NCBI GenBank assembly: GCA_002433065.1
Contig: DJHK01000021.1
Location: 1 to 56,755 of the forward strand
Direction of reading: 5' to 3'
DNA length: 56,755 nucleotides
From: Chloroflexi bacterium UBA6622
GTDB lineage: Bacteria; Chloroflexota; UBA11872
The position numbers and the translations under genes were made by a program. The stretch's first letter is position 1; every line of letters starts with the position of its first letter. A model generated the notes under the pieces. That model worked only from the letters and a program-made list of their open reading frames with translations, had not been told where the DNA came from and made no database searches. Positions 25,300-34,930 of this stretch are shown in pieces.

Positions 25300-28200
25300 T
25301 TACGAAACTCCATCGCGCGTCCCAGCAGCTGCAACCGGAGGCGCCGGTTTTTCAGACAAACCACCTACGCCATCGGCATTTGCCCCAACCTCATCAAGAC
25401 GAACGGACAAAAGTTCTGAGACGCCATCTTCACGCATCGTCACCCCATAAACCGTCGAAGCCGCCTCAACCGTGACGGCATTATGAGTAATCATCATCAT
25501 CTGCGTCCGCGTACTGAGATCATCAATCTGCTGGCAAAAACGAGCTACATTCTGATCGTCGAGTGCCGCATCAACCTCATCAAGAAGACAGAAAGGCGCC
25601 GGCCTTACCCGGAGCAAGGCCAGTATCAAAGTCGCGCCCACTAAAGCCCGTTCACCTCCGGACAAAGCAGCAAGCTCTTGAGCACGTTTTCCTGGCAGCT
25701 TGATTGAAAATTCAACACCCGTCTGCTCCACGTCTTCGGGTGACGTCAATTCCATGCGAGCAGACCCACCACCAAACAGCTCCGTAAACACGGCACCGAA
25801 CGCGTCATTAATAGCGTCAAACGTCGTCATGAACTCATCGTGGAGCTGCTGCTGTAAATCACGTGCCAGCGTATGTAGGTTGTGGGCTGCACCTTCTAAG
25901 TCATCGATCTGCCCACGCGCTTCTTCCATACGATTCCGTTCAGAGTCGTACTCAGCTGGCGCCAGCGGATTTACAGGGCCAAGGGTTTCAAGCATCCGAC
26001 GTAGTTCAGTAATACGTCGTTCGATCCCACCAACCGGATCTGAGGACTTTTCCGCGTCCAGATTTTCCTCACCGAGTTCATCTCGAGCTTGACCCCTAAT
26101 CTCCTGACGTCTTTCGGCCAATCGTTCCGTTTCACGTTGAGCCATCGCCACAGCAGCTTCTGCACGCTCCTGTTCGCCCGCACGCTGTCCGGCCTGAAAC
26201 TCGAGACGCTGCAATTCCAATCGAGCATCGAGGGCTTGTGCCTCCATTGTTCGGACATGAACCGTATCAAGATCAGAATTGTCTGGGCTTTCAGGCTCGA
26301 GCGCTTTCAACGCATCCTCAACATCTGCTAAACCCTGCTCAACGTCGATCAACGAATTTTTTACTGTGTCGACCTCGGCCCGCGCTGTAGTGGCAGCAGT
26401 GGATCGAGACCTCTCTTGTAGATTCAGTTCTTCAACACGACTGACCCCCGCTGCCAATGTGGCATCCAAAGCAGCAAGACGGGTCTCGGACGCAGAGCTT
26501 TCACCGCCAGAGCCACCAACACGTCTGAGTTCATCCGATAATTTTTCAATGGTTCCTGCCAATTCACCGATCTCAGAATCGGCCGTCCTGACGATCATTT
26601 CAAGGGCACTAGCGCGATCTCGCAAGTCCTGATCTCCCCTGCGAAGCACCCTGACCTCTGATTCATTGTCCTGCTGTCCGTGTGTAGCTTCGGCGGCCGA
26701 CGCCTGCATCGCTGCTTGAGCTACTTGCCTTTCAGCCAGCAACACTTCAGTGTTTGCCAGGTCTTTGTCAGCCCGGACCAACACCTCTGTAGCAGCCGCA
26801 AGGGAGGTTTTAAGGCCCACAACTTCCGTTCTAACCCGCTCAATCTCTCGATCAGTTGTAGCTATACGTTCACGGATATCGATGGTTGCTTGTCCAGATT
26901 TCCCAATTCGCACTGTGCCATCTGGCTCAATTGCGTCACCGTGCAACGTAACTATTGTGTGCCCGTTCACATCAACCGAGTTCTGGCGCACCCGGAGAGC
27001 CGAACCCAAATCTCTTGTTACAAGAACGTTCTCAAGCAGGCGCTGAAACACACGGCTACCCTCACCAGCAACCGTCACCATTTCTCCCAAGTTGCCCACA
27101 ATTTCATCAGATTTATGGTCCTTGGACGACCCCTCGTACGGCCATCCAAGAAATCCGCCAATAGGCCGCCATCGAACACGTGGCATTTGAAGCCGGGCTA
27201 CCGCATCGCTGACCGCAACACCGTCTTCGGGGGCTTGAACAATCACCGTGTCAAGCCCGTCCGGAAAGGCAGCCTCAAGCAAGCCGATGCCTTCGGTCCC
27301 CACCGCACTTACTTGGTCACGTAGCTGGCCTGAAATAGCCGTCTTCGGAATCTCCGCACGGATTTTTTCGATGTCAATCGATGTCGCACCAGCTTCCGCG
27401 TACGCTCTTTTCAGACCATCCTGCTCGCGCTCGAGTGATTTGACGGTGTTTATCGCGACATCAAGTTTCGACCGGACCTCCGCTTCTGCTTGCTGCCCAT
27501 CACGAGCAGCTTTTACAGCCTCCTGGCGGGCAAGCGTCACTTCCTCAAGCCCATCCGAAGCCTCACGAGCAGCGAGAACAGCGGATTGCGCAAGTTCCCG
27601 CGCAACGACCAATGCACGCTCAGTTTCAGAGATTTTGCCCTCAAGCTGCTTGAGCTGAAAGGTGAGCTCCTTACGCTCTTCAGAAGCATTTCGGTGCCGT
27701 TCAAGCAACGATGACCGCCGATCCTTCAGCTTCTCCAGTTTCTCGCCAATCACAGTTCGCTGCTTGGTTCGATCACGTTCGGGTGCCAAGGCCGTGCTCA
27801 GTTCGATCTGCTCAGATCGGACCTCCGCCAGATGAGCTTCCAATTCAGCAAGTGCTTGCCGAGCCACCCCTGCTTCTTCTTCTAATCCGTCGGCCCGCGC
27901 CAAAAGTTGCTCATGCTGAGTTTCCAGATCCGTAAATCGGGCCTGCAGGTTCGATCTTCGCTCCTCTAGGACCACACCACGCGCAGCACGTTCAGCAGCC
28001 GCTTCCCGTCGCACCTCGAGCTCGTGTCGAACATCGATAAGCTGTGTCTCGAGACCCTTAACTAGCATCTCTGCCGCGGCTGCTTGCCGGCGCAACTCCT
28101 CAACCGGTTCCGCCAATATGGCTGTAAGCGCCGCCGCTGCTGCTTGTTCTCGAGATTCCGCGGCTTCAAGTCGCTCAGTCACTACAAAAAGCTTGTGCTT

Positions 28201-28890
28201 TGCGATCGTGAGTTGCCCTGATCGGAGTTCACGGCCGAGCTCTTCACCCTGCTCTGCTACCGCGGCTTGATCTCTAAGTATTTCGATTCTCGGTTCGATT
28301 TCCGATACAAGATCACGGAGACGCTCGAGGTTGCGTCGTGTTTCTTTGAGTCGTCGTTGTGCCTGATCGCGTCGGGTGTAGAACCGTGCGACACCCGCCG
28401 CTTCCTCGAGAAACGCGCGCCGACCTTCTGGACGTTGCTGCAGCACCTGATCAATCTGCCCCTGACTGATTACCGAGTGACCTCCGTGACTTGCTGAACC
28501 GGCACTCATCAAGTCCACAATGTCCCTGAGCCTTACACGTGCTCCATTTAGCGTGTATTCAGACTCGCCAGATCTGAACAGTCGTCGTCCAATCACAACC
28601 TCATCAAATTCCGTGGGGAGCCAGTCCGACGCGTTGTCAAAAGTCAGCAAGACCTCAGCCATGCTCTGCCGAGAACGAACTTCTGAGCCAGCAAAAATCA
28701 CATCCTCAGCCTTACGAATTCGAAGATTGGTCGGCGCCTGTTCACCCATCGCCCACCGAATCGCATCAGACAGGTTGCTCTTACCCGAACCGTTGGGACC
28801 AACAATCGCGGTTATACCAGGCGGAAGTTCCACAGCCGTCCGACGAGGAAACGTTTTGAAACCCTGCAGTTCGATCCGCCTCAGATGCAC
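25300..28890 (-). CDS. smc: Chromosome segregation ATPase SMC
   Basis: A 1196-aa protein with full SMC layout. The N-terminal head has Walker A GPNGSGKS (31-38). A long coiled coil (about 170-500) follows, then the hinge (about 510-640), a second coiled coil (about 660-1000), and the C-terminal head with signature LSGGERAL and Walker B FCLLDEVDAALDD. SMC dimers with ScpA/ScpB extrude loops and help separate chromosomes. It starts 4 bases after the rnc stop, an arrangement (rnc-smc) seen in many Gram-positive-like bacteria, so the two are surely cotranscribed. The last 50 residues form a Pro/Ala-rich tail beyond the usual end. Confidence 0.97.
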   Translation of the reverse strand: MHLRRIELQGFKTFPRRTAVELPPGITAIVGPNGSGKSNLSDAIRWAMGEQAPTNLRIRKAEDVIFAGSEVRSRQSMAEVLLTFDNASDWLPTEFDEVVIGRRLFRSGESEYTLNGARVRLRDIVDLMSAGSASHGGHSVISQGQIDQVLQQRPEGRRAFLEEAAGVARFYTRRDQAQRRLKETRRNLERLRDLVSEIEPRIEILRDQAAVAEQGEELGRELRSGQLTIAKHKLFVVTERLEAAESREQAAAAALTAILAEPVEELRRQAAAAEMLVKGLETQLIDVRHELEVRREAAAERAARGVVLEERRSNLQARFTDLETQHEQLLARADGLEEEAGVARQALAELEAHLAEVRSEQIELSTALAPERDRTKQRTVIGEKLEKLKDRRSSLLERHRNASEERKELTFQLKQLEGKISETERALVVARELAQSAVLAAREASDGLEEVTLARQEAVKAARDGQQAEAEVRSKLDVAINTVKSLEREQDGLKRAYAEAGATSIDIEKIRAEIPKTAISGQLRDQVSAVGTEGIGLLEAAFPDGLDTVIVQAPEDGVAVSDAVARLQMPRVRWRPIGGFLGWPYEGSSKDHKSDEIVGNLGEMVTVAGEGSRVFQRLLENVLVTRDLGSALRVRQNSVDVNGHTIVTLHGDAIEPDGTVRIGKSGQATIDIRERIATTDREIERVRTEVVGLKTSLAAATEVLVRADKDLANTEVLLAERQVAQAAMQASAAEATHGQQDNESEVRVLRRGDQDLRDRASALEMIVRTADSEIGELAGTIEKLSDELRRVGGSGGESSASETRLAALDATLAAGVSRVEELNLQERSRSTAATTARAEVDTVKNSLIDVEQGLADVEDALKALEPESPDNSDLDTVHVRTMEAQALDARLELQRLEFQAGQRAGEQERAEAAVAMAQRETERLAERRQEIRGQARDELGEENLDAEKSSDPVGGIERRITELRRMLETLGPVNPLAPAEYDSERNRMEEARGQIDDLEGAAHNLHTLARDLQQQLHDEFMTTFDAINDAFGAVFTELFGGGSARMELTSPEDVEQTGVEFSIKLPGKRAQELAALSGGERALVGATLILALLRVRPAPFCLLDEVDAALDDQNVARFCQQIDDLSTRTQMMMITHNAVTVEAASTVYGVTMREDGVSELLSVRLDEVGANADGVGGLSEKPAPPVAAAGTRDGVS

Positions 28891-28894
28891 ACGC

Positions 28895-29614
28895 CTATCC
28901 CTTCAACTGTGGCAAGGTTGCCAATGCAGCCCGGGCTGCCGCCTGCTCGGCCCGCTGTTTACTCGAACCTTCGCCCGATGCAAGCACTGCATCGCCAGCA
29001 ACGACCGAAATAGCGAATGTCTTCGCATGATCCGGACCCTGTTCCGATACGAGTTCGTACACAGGAGTGACTCCACGTTCCGCCTGTAGCTGCTCCTGTA
29101 ACTGAGATTTATGATCTTTTACAGAGCCTTTCCATTCGTTTCGTTCCAACTGTGGCTCGACAATAGGGATCAGCGCCTGACGCACCGCCTCCAAGCCCTG
29201 GTCCAAGTAAATTGCTCCAAGCAATGCCTCGAAAGCTCGACCGACGACACTCTCCCGCGATCTGCCCCCACTGAGATCCTCACCACGGCCTAGTTGAATG
29301 AACTCACCAAGCCCAAGGGACAGTCCGATGTCAGCCAAGCCGTTCAGACTCACGATTGAAGCCCTTGCAGAAGTAAGATCACCCTCAGAACGATCCGGGT
29401 ACCGACGATAGAGGATCTCTGCAACAACAAGACCTAGCGCGGCATCACCCAAGAATTCCAAACGTTCGTTGCTATCGGCATCGTCCAGATCAACCTCATT
29501 AACAAAGGACCTGTGGACGAAAGCTCGGGTAAGCAAAGACTGATCCTTGAATTCGACGCCAAGCAAACCTTGGACTCGTCCTAGAACAGCTTCGTTGAGC
29601 TCAATGTTTGCCAT
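28895..29614 (-). CDS. rnc: Ribonuclease III
   Basis: 239 aa from the ATG at 29614. The catalytic domain has NERLEFLGDA (49-58), the nine-residue RNase III signature with its acidic Mg ligands, and a second acidic patch in FEALLGAIYLD. A dsRNA-binding domain forms the C-terminal third (KSQLQEQLQ... through AARAALATL). It cleaves double-stranded RNA, including rRNA precursors. The frame is open to 29719, but that extension does not align with the family start. smc follows after 4 bases. Upstream is a leader hairpin, CCGGAC/GTCCGG (29670-29675 and 29686-29691), possibly a target for autoregulation; that is speculation. Confidence 0.95.
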   Translation of the reverse strand: MANIELNEAVLGRVQGLLGVEFKDQSLLTRAFVHRSFVNEVDLDDADSNERLEFLGDAALGLVVAEILYRRYPDRSEGDLTSARASIVSLNGLADIGLSLGLGEFIQLGRGEDLSGGRSRESVVGRAFEALLGAIYLDQGLEAVRQALIPIVEPQLERNEWKGSVKDHKSQLQEQLQAERGVTPVYELVSEQGPDHAKTFAISVVAGDAVLASGEGSSKQRAEQAAARAALATLPQLKG

Positions 29615-29775
29615 TGAGCAACATCTCTTGGAGGGTTGGCCAGTAGGCTGGGCGGGGGTGGCGAAAGGTCCGGACAAAAACAACAGTCCGGTGAACAGGA
29701 AAGCGCAAGCGCGTAGCACTCAGCGCAACACTACCTCCTGCCTCCCCATCACGCGTTCGGAGCTACCACTCACCC

Positions 29776-30717
29776 CTAAACGCTCATACACCACTTACGA
29801 TACGCGGACTGACGCCCGCGCACGATGTCAAAGTACAAATCTTGCAACGCGCGCGTTACAGCACCGATATGTCCATCCCCAATGATACGACCATCAATCT
29901 CAGAAACCGGAGATATTTGGGCACCGGTACCCACAAGGAACAGTTCGTCAGCGATGAATAGTTCCGTACGATCCATGGGTCTCTCCACAGTCTCAAGCCC
30001 GAGTTCGTCGCGAGCAATCTGAATAATCGTACTTCGGGTGATCCCTTCCAACACGTCTTCACTGACCGATGGGGTCACCAGCCTATTGTCCCGCACAACA
30101 AATAGGTTTTCACCCGTCCCTTCACTGACGTGTCCATCATGGGTAAGCATAATTGCCTCATCAAACCCTGCTTCCACGGCTTCCGTCTTGGCCATGGAAG
30201 AGTTGATGTATACACCAGTGACCTTCGCACGGGCCGGAATCATGTTGTCATTCACCCGACGCCACGACGCAATCGTGCAGCGGATCGGCTTTTCGATATC
30301 GAGGTAGTTGCCAAACGGGACCGCGAATAATGTGAAATCATCATCGACCAGGCGCGGTTCATCAGGTCCACCTACGATCATACTCAGGCCAATCTGGAGC
30401 GCACTTTTATATGCGAGTGGTCGCACATACACATCTTCACGAAAGTTCCCTGATCGAACCACGTTCGCACAAATGTCTACAAGTTCGTCGACGGTGTAGG
30501 GAATGTTGATGCGAACTATCCGAGCTGATCGATGAATTCGTTCGAAGTGTTCCCTAACCCGGAAAAGCAGTAGTTGTTCTTCCTCGGAATTCCAGTAGCC
30601 ACGGATTCCTTCAAAGACACCAGTGCCGTAATTTAGCGCGTGCGTCATCACACTGACTCTGGCGTCAGCCATGTCCACGTACTTACCTTCAAAAAAAGCT
30701 TGCACGGCAATCCTCAC
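29776..30717 (-). CDS. ilvE: Branched-chain amino acid aminotransferase
   Basis: A 313-aa fold type IV PLP enzyme. It transaminates Leu, Ile and Val with 2-oxoglutarate. HALNYGTGVFEGIRGY (26-41) is the IlvE N-terminal signature. The PLP lysine is K165 in ARAKVTGVYINS (162-173), and EGTGENLFVV plus GITRSTII form the phosphate-binding part. ATG start at 30717. It heads the minus-strand series ilvE-rnc-smc-PASTA, though 160 bases separate it from rnc, so it may have its own promoter and terminator. Confidence 0.95.
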   Translation of the reverse strand: MRIAVQAFFEGKYVDMADARVSVMTHALNYGTGVFEGIRGYWNSEEEQLLLFRVREHFERIHRSARIVRINIPYTVDELVDICANVVRSGNFREDVYVRPLAYKSALQIGLSMIVGGPDEPRLVDDDFTLFAVPFGNYLDIEKPIRCTIASWRRVNDNMIPARAKVTGVYINSSMAKTEAVEAGFDEAIMLTHDGHVSEGTGENLFVVRDNRLVTPSVSEDVLEGITRSTIIQIARDELGLETVERPMDRTELFIADELFLVGTGAQISPVSEIDGRIIGDGHIGAVTRALQDLYFDIVRGRQSAYRKWCMSV

Positions 30718-30823
30718 TCCAACCGTTTACCAAGAAGCACCTACCGCCCGTGGCGATCGCCCCGGACGTGGCCCACTGTAACCGTACCGTCACAGACGGC
30801 CCGCATGGTAGCACCGGACTACG

Positions 30824-31351
30824 CTATCTGGGATCTGACTCGAAGACCGCACGTCGCATAAAGACCAGATCGCCGCGCAAATCGAACGTTTCGTAATACC
30901 GTTCAAATCCCCATTTGGCATATAGTCGCCGCGCGGCCTCATTGGGCCGATCTACACCGATGGCCAGATGTGTACGCCCACGATCAGCAGCGATCTTCGA
31001 GGCCGTTCGGATCAACCCTTCGGCCACACCTAACCGTCGAAATTCCGGCAACACGACTAGGGTGTGGACATACGCCACAGCCAGCCCATCTTCAATCGCT
31101 GGCTCAATGAAGCTCAACCGGAGCCACAACTGGCCTATTGCGTTGCCATTGAAATCAGCAACCAAACCACGCTGAATGTTTTTGTCGTATTCCTTGAAAT
31201 AACGTCGAAGCACGCGGGTCCGCTCGGCCATGCCCACGGGTCCCCACATCTTGCTGAGCACCCCCAGGTCCTTCTGCCGCGCCGATCTCATCGTGACAGG
31301 TACATCAATTTTCACCTGGCGGGTTCCGTCAGGCGCCAGATCAATCGTCAT
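30824..31351 (-). CDS. GNAT family N-acetyltransferase
   Basis: 175 aa from the ATG at 31351. The acetyl-CoA-binding motif A is seen as VAYVHTLVVLPEFRRLGVAEGLIRTA (two pieces: the strand HTLVVLP and the pyrophosphate loop RRLGVAEGL). Motif B follows, with NEAARRLYAKWGF. The start overlaps the end of the TauE gene by 11 bases, consistent with coupled expression. An in-frame extension to 31594 lies inside the TauE gene and is rejected. Substrate unknown; RimI-like protein acetylation and small-molecule acetylation are both possible. Confidence 0.85.
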   Translation of the reverse strand: MTIDLAPDGTRQVKIDVPVTMRSARQKDLGVLSKMWGPVGMAERTRVLRRYFKEYDKNIQRGLVADFNGNAIGQLWLRLSFIEPAIEDGLAVAYVHTLVVLPEFRRLGVAEGLIRTASKIAADRGRTHLAIGVDRPNEAARRLYAKWGFERYYETFDLRGDLVFMRRAVFESDPR

Positions 31352-32168
31352 GGAAGCCTCGAGCTGACCTGAGCCAGCGCCGAATCCACGCCTGAACACC
31401 GAACATGCGTTGGGAAGAAAACAGGACGAAGACCGCAAAAATACCTCGAAGGACAGGAGCCGGAAGAAGCTGTGCCACCTGAGCACCGACCACACCACCC
31501 GCAATGCCGCCAACCCCAATCGTGAGAGCCCGACGACGATCCACATGCCCCATGCGAAAATGCTGGAAGGCACCCGACAGAGCGGTCGGAACAATTACGG
31601 CCAAACTGATGCCCTGCGCATCGACCTGCTCGATACCCATAAGGATCACCATGGCCGGCACCATCACGATGCCGCCCCCCACACCCATCGCGCCGCTCAC
31701 CAAGCCTGTTACCACCCCTGTCACAAGGGCAGCCAACACTCGTTGCCCGTCGTCAAGTTGTAACAACGCCACATCCTGAATTGAAAAAATCATTCGCAGC
31801 GCCGTGACGAGCAGCAGCAGCGCAAACAGCCGGCGAAGCATTGTTGGATTGATATACGCCGTAAGACGAGCACCAACTGTCGCAAAGCCCACCGAGGTGG
31901 CCGCCAGCGCCACGACCAAGCGCCAGTCGATGGGATTTGCGGCGGCATACCGAACAGTGGCCGCAAGAGCGGTCGGAACAATGATGGCCAGGGACGTCCC
32001 ATGAGCGCGATGCTGTGACATCCCGAGCAATCCCACCATAAGTGGGATCATCACGATGCCACCCCCGACCCCCACGAGACCACTGATTGTCCCGCCGACG
32101 AGACCAATGCTCGCCAGAAGCGCGGGGGATGATTGCACGCCGGACCGATCCGAATTCATATTGGCCAT
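31341..32168 (-). CDS. TauE/SafE family permease (sulfite/organosulfonate exporter-like)
   Basis: A 275-aa polytopic membrane protein with about eight hydrophobic segments and a clear internal duplication. GLVGVGGGIVMIPLMVGLLG near residue 31 is mirrored by AMGVGGGIVMVPAMVILMG near residue 165, each followed by a TSLAIIVPTAL / ISLAVIVPTAL helix. This two-fold repeat is the hallmark of the TauE/SafE family (PF01925). Members export sulfite, sulfoacetate or related anions, or import them; direction and substrate cannot be read. It is followed by an overlapping GNAT gene. Confidence 0.88.
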   Translation of the reverse strand: MANMNSDRSGVQSSPALLASIGLVGGTISGLVGVGGGIVMIPLMVGLLGMSQHRAHGTSLAIIVPTALAATVRYAAANPIDWRLVVALAATSVGFATVGARLTAYINPTMLRRLFALLLLVTALRMIFSIQDVALLQLDDGQRVLAALVTGVVTGLVSGAMGVGGGIVMVPAMVILMGIEQVDAQGISLAVIVPTALSGAFQHFRMGHVDRRRALTIGVGGIAGGVVGAQVAQLLPAPVLRGIFAVFVLFSSQRMFGVQAWIRRWLRSARGFHDD

Positions 32169-32240
32169 GGGTCGAAGTATAGGCAGTGACGCCTTGTCCT
32201 TGACGAGATCACGTCACGCAAACATGGTGAACAGGTATGC

Positions 32241-33023
32241 TCAGGGCGCTCTGCGAGCGTTCGTGCCCCCACGACGCAACTTTCGAGTTTCTGCGCTCGC
32301 ATCGTCTGCCGGTCGAACTCGGGTCCCGGTTACAGTGCGCACGCTCGTCACAATCGCCGCACGTTCAGCGTCCGTCAGATCTTCCCACCGGTGATTGTGA
32401 TCCGATTTTCGAATAAATTCGAGTAGGCGATCCCGCAGTTCCGACCACCCCTGATGTTGCCGGGAAATCAGCGCAGGCATCCGGCCACTTCTCCGTAAAG
32501 CTCCCTGCGTATGTGTCAAGCACAGCGGGTCGCCCTCGGCTAGCGTCCGACTCAGCCTCTCATCCTTGATTTGTTGAGCCAGCACGTCCATTGCTCGTTC
32601 GCCAGCAGCCGATTCGGCTACACAGACGGGGCATCTAGCTGATACGGCCAGCACCTCGCGACCACGAACCCCGGCAAGCCTCGCTCTCAAACGCCGCCAC
32701 GGGTTTGCGATCAGGCGGGAAAAAGCTCCGCTCGACCCTCTCTCGTGGGGCGACGCATCAAGCTCCACCACAAGGGAATTTATAATGTCCCGATAAGTAA
32801 TCGCAACGGCAAGGGCGTCCAACTTTTCCAAGAACTGTTCGCCATGTGGCTCGCAGAATCCACGGGATGAACGGATCTGAGACCGCAGGTCAACATCGTT
32901 GACATGCTCGTAGATGTAGGAAGCAAGAAATCGATCGGCCCGCCGTGTCGCAAGCCGACAAATCGCGCAACCCGAACGGCCAAACGCGTCCAGCAAGTCT
33001 TCGTAGGTAGCTTCCGTAGACAC
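32241..33023 (-). CDS. Cys/His-rich protein, DUF6062-like
   Basis: 260 aa, no signal peptide. Two similar metal-site patterns are seen. The first is C19-A-I-C22 with C57-EP-H60; the second is C131-P-V-C134 with C168-LT-H171. Each is a CxxC followed later by CxxH, so the protein probably binds two zinc ions or two similar cofactors in two repeated halves. The spacing is like that of DUF6062 proteins found in Firmicutes and Chloroflexota, of unknown function. The C-terminus (about 215-260) is basic and probably disordered. It is divergent from the region carrying the left copy of the duplicated promoter. Confidence 0.6.
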   Translation of the reverse strand: MSTEATYEDLLDAFGRSGCAICRLATRRADRFLASYIYEHVNDVDLRSQIRSSRGFCEPHGEQFLEKLDALAVAITYRDIINSLVVELDASPHERGSSGAFSRLIANPWRRLRARLAGVRGREVLAVSARCPVCVAESAAGERAMDVLAQQIKDERLSRTLAEGDPLCLTHTQGALRRSGRMPALISRQHQGWSELRDRLLEFIRKSDHNHRWEDLTDAERAAIVTSVRTVTGTRVRPADDASAETRKLRRGGTNARRAP

Positions 33024-33070
33024 AATCCGTCGCTATGCGTTGAACCTATAGACGCACCCTGCCACAGCAC

Positions 33071-33175
33071 GTGACTGTCATGCAGCAAATTTCGGCACCT
33101 GTATACCATCCGACGTTTTCCGCATTCTGCTGTTATGCCTGACCACGCCATCGCAGTAATCCTTGGAGACGGGAT
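33071..33175 (+). repeat. Left copy of a 105-bp direct repeat (duplicated dehydrogenase promoter and 5' end)
   Basis: Aligned by eye with 34931-35036 in the same orientation: 11 mismatches and one 1-base gap over about 106 positions, about 89% identity. It includes the -10-like TATACC (33102-33107), the start codon context TGTTATG (33131-33137) and 14 codons of the dehydrogenase gene. Similarity stops abruptly after GACGGGAT at 33175. Confidence 0.9.
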
Positions 33176-33308
33176 GACCGCTGGTCGTCCACCCGGCTCC
33201 GAGCAGTGTGCCGAGAACACGGCTTGGAGGTGTCCGCCGGGCCGGGGTCGGATCAGTGGGTTGGCATGGATTGAAGATTGGGGTTTTTCATTCTGCTTCG
33301 CAAAGTAA
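33135..33308 (+). pseudogene. Broken 5' fragment of the tartrate/3-isopropylmalate-type dehydrogenase gene
   Basis: From the ATG at 33135 the frame reads MPDHAIAVILGDG, matching the start MSDHAIAVIPGDG of the intact gene at 34996. After about codon 13 it diverges into unrelated sequence and stops at 33308, inside the start of the radical SAM gene but in another frame. The Pro of the PGDG nucleotide-binding turn has become Leu. It is read as a remnant of the duplication; whether it is translated as a leader peptide is unknown. Confidence 0.65.
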
Positions 33309-34894
33309 CCCGCTTTGGCCCGTGGCCGGCCACCGCAGGTCGCGGGATTGGCGTACCCCCGTCGGACCCCGGCCCTGAGGCCGGTGAGCGTACGGACCTC
33401 TTCCTGATCTATCCGCCGTGGGCGGTCCTGGAAGATCGGGCCATGCTTCAAAACTGTCTGCCCCCGCTAGGGCTATTGTCGGTCGCGGCACATGCGGAAT
33501 CCTCGGGATACCGGGTGCACGTGATGGACGTGCACGCCGAGCGGGCGGACGAACAGCAACTACGTGAGCGCCTTCGCCGGCACCGTCCGCGATTCGTGGG
33601 CATGACAGTCCTAACCAATATGTGCCTCCCAGCCCACAAGATCGCGCGCATCTGCAAAGAGGAGGTGCCGGACTGTGTCGTGGTGGCGGGCGGGGTGCAC
33701 GCCGAGGCGCTGCCTGAGCGCATGCTGCGGAACTCGGCGATTGACTGCGTGGTTCGCGGAGACGGCGAAAAGGCCATGATCGAGATCATGACCGGCAGTG
33801 CGTTCTCCACGATTCTGGGCCTAAGTTACGTCGATGCGGGAAGCGTGCAGCACAATGCGCCACGGCCGGTCAATATGGATCTCGACGAGTTTCCGTTCCC
33901 CGCCTACCATCTGGTCAATTTCGCCAACTACTTTCCGGCCGTGGGAACGTACCGAAATTTGCCGGCCATCAATATGCTCATGACCCGTGGATGCCCGGGG
34001 CGGTGCACTTTCTGCAATTCGGCGCGCACCACGCTACGGGCGCGGGATCCGAAACTGGTGGTCAAGCAGATCAAACTGCTTCGACAAGATTATGGGATCC
34101 GACAGATCACCTTTTATGACGACACGTTCACGGTTTTGAAACCAGTTTGCCTGAAGTTCAGTGAACTGCTTGCGGCTGAGAACCTCGGATTGACGTGGGT
34201 CGCGTTTGTGCGGGGTGACTGCTTTAGCGAAGAGATGGCTCTGGCAATGAAGAAGGCAGGCTGCCACCAGGTGCTGTTGGGAATCGAGACCGGGAGCGAA
34301 AAGATCGCGAAGCGGATTGGCAAGCCGATCGACAAGGAACGATACCGAGACGCGGTGAGAATCGCCCACGATCACGGCATGGAGGTCCGCGGCTCGTTCA
34401 TCCTCGGCAACATGGACGAGACATGGGAGACGATGAAGGAGACGCTCGAGTTCGCCATCGAGATCGACATTGACATCTTCCAGCCGACGATCTCTACGCC
34501 GTACCCGGGCAGCGCCCTGTACAAGGAGGCGGTGGACCGCGGCCTGCTCAAGAACAAAAATTGGTATGAGTACGGCCAGGGCACAGTGCTCGTGGACCAG
34601 CCTCAAATCACGGACGAGGAGATATACCGTTTCGAGCGATACGCATTTCGCCGCTTCTATCTGCGACCGCGGGCAATCTATCGGCTGGCCCGGCGCATTA
34701 CCAGATTCCGACACGTGCGCGATTACGTCTTGTCGGCCGTCATCCTGCTGTTTGGGCTGCACAGAAGACAGGATAAACGCAACTGGGAATGCTGGAAGGG
34801 CCTGACGGAAGAAGATTTCTTCGACCGCGAAATCAAGGAGCCCGAGCACGTTCGCCTCACGTATGAATTACGGCAGGAGAATGTGTTCGTCTAA
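33278..34894 (+). CDS. B12-binding-domain radical SAM protein
   Basis: About 538 aa if started at the TTG at 33278. Residues 40-175 form a cobalamin-binding-like Rossmann domain (TDLFLIYPPWAVLEDRA; PPLGLLSVAAHAE; FVGMTVLTN; VVVAGGVHAEALPE). The radical SAM core has the cluster motif C239-x3-C243-x2-C246 in RGCPGRCTFC, followed by ITFYDDTFTV, GIETGSEKIAKRIGK and FILGNMDETWETM. The closest general likeness is to BchE/HpnJ-type class B enzymes acting on lipids, hopanoids or tetrapyrroles; the substrate is unknown. The start is uncertain because the region joins the duplicated promoter copy. The gene has more G than C on its coding strand and richer GC than its neighbours, which suggests transfer. 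Confidence 0.85.
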   Translation: MGFFILLRKVTRFGPWPATAGRGIGVPPSDPGPEAGERTDLFLIYPPWAVLEDRAMLQNCLPPLGLLSVAAHAESSGYRVHVMDVHAERADEQQLRERLRRHRPRFVGMTVLTNMCLPAHKIARICKEEVPDCVVVAGGVHAEALPERMLRNSAIDCVVRGDGEKAMIEIMTGSAFSTILGLSYVDAGSVQHNAPRPVNMDLDEFPFPAYHLVNFANYFPAVGTYRNLPAINMLMTRGCPGRCTFCNSARTTLRARDPKLVVKQIKLLRQDYGIRQITFYDDTFTVLKPVCLKFSELLAAENLGLTWVAFVRGDCFSEEMALAMKKAGCHQVLLGIETGSEKIAKRIGKPIDKERYRDAVRIAHDHGMEVRGSFILGNMDETWETMKETLEFAIEIDIDIFQPTISTPYPGSALYKEAVDRGLLKNKNWYEYGQGTVLVDQPQITDEEIYRFERYAFRRFYLRPRAIYRLARRITRFRHVRDYVLSAVILLFGLHRRQDKRNWECWKGLTEEDFFDREIKEPEHVRLTYELRQENVFV

Positions 34895-34930
34895 ACAGCT
34901 TGGAACGACCGGCTGGGTTCGCGAATTCGC

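Noticed and set aside
26680..27324. 214-codon + strand frame inside smc
   Set aside because: Antisense to a perfectly conserved SMC hinge/coiled-coil coding region; its translation has no protein-like pattern.
34034..34849. 271-codon minus-strand frame inside the radical SAM gene
   Set aside because: A shadow of a GC-rich real gene on the opposite strand, whose motifs are clear.
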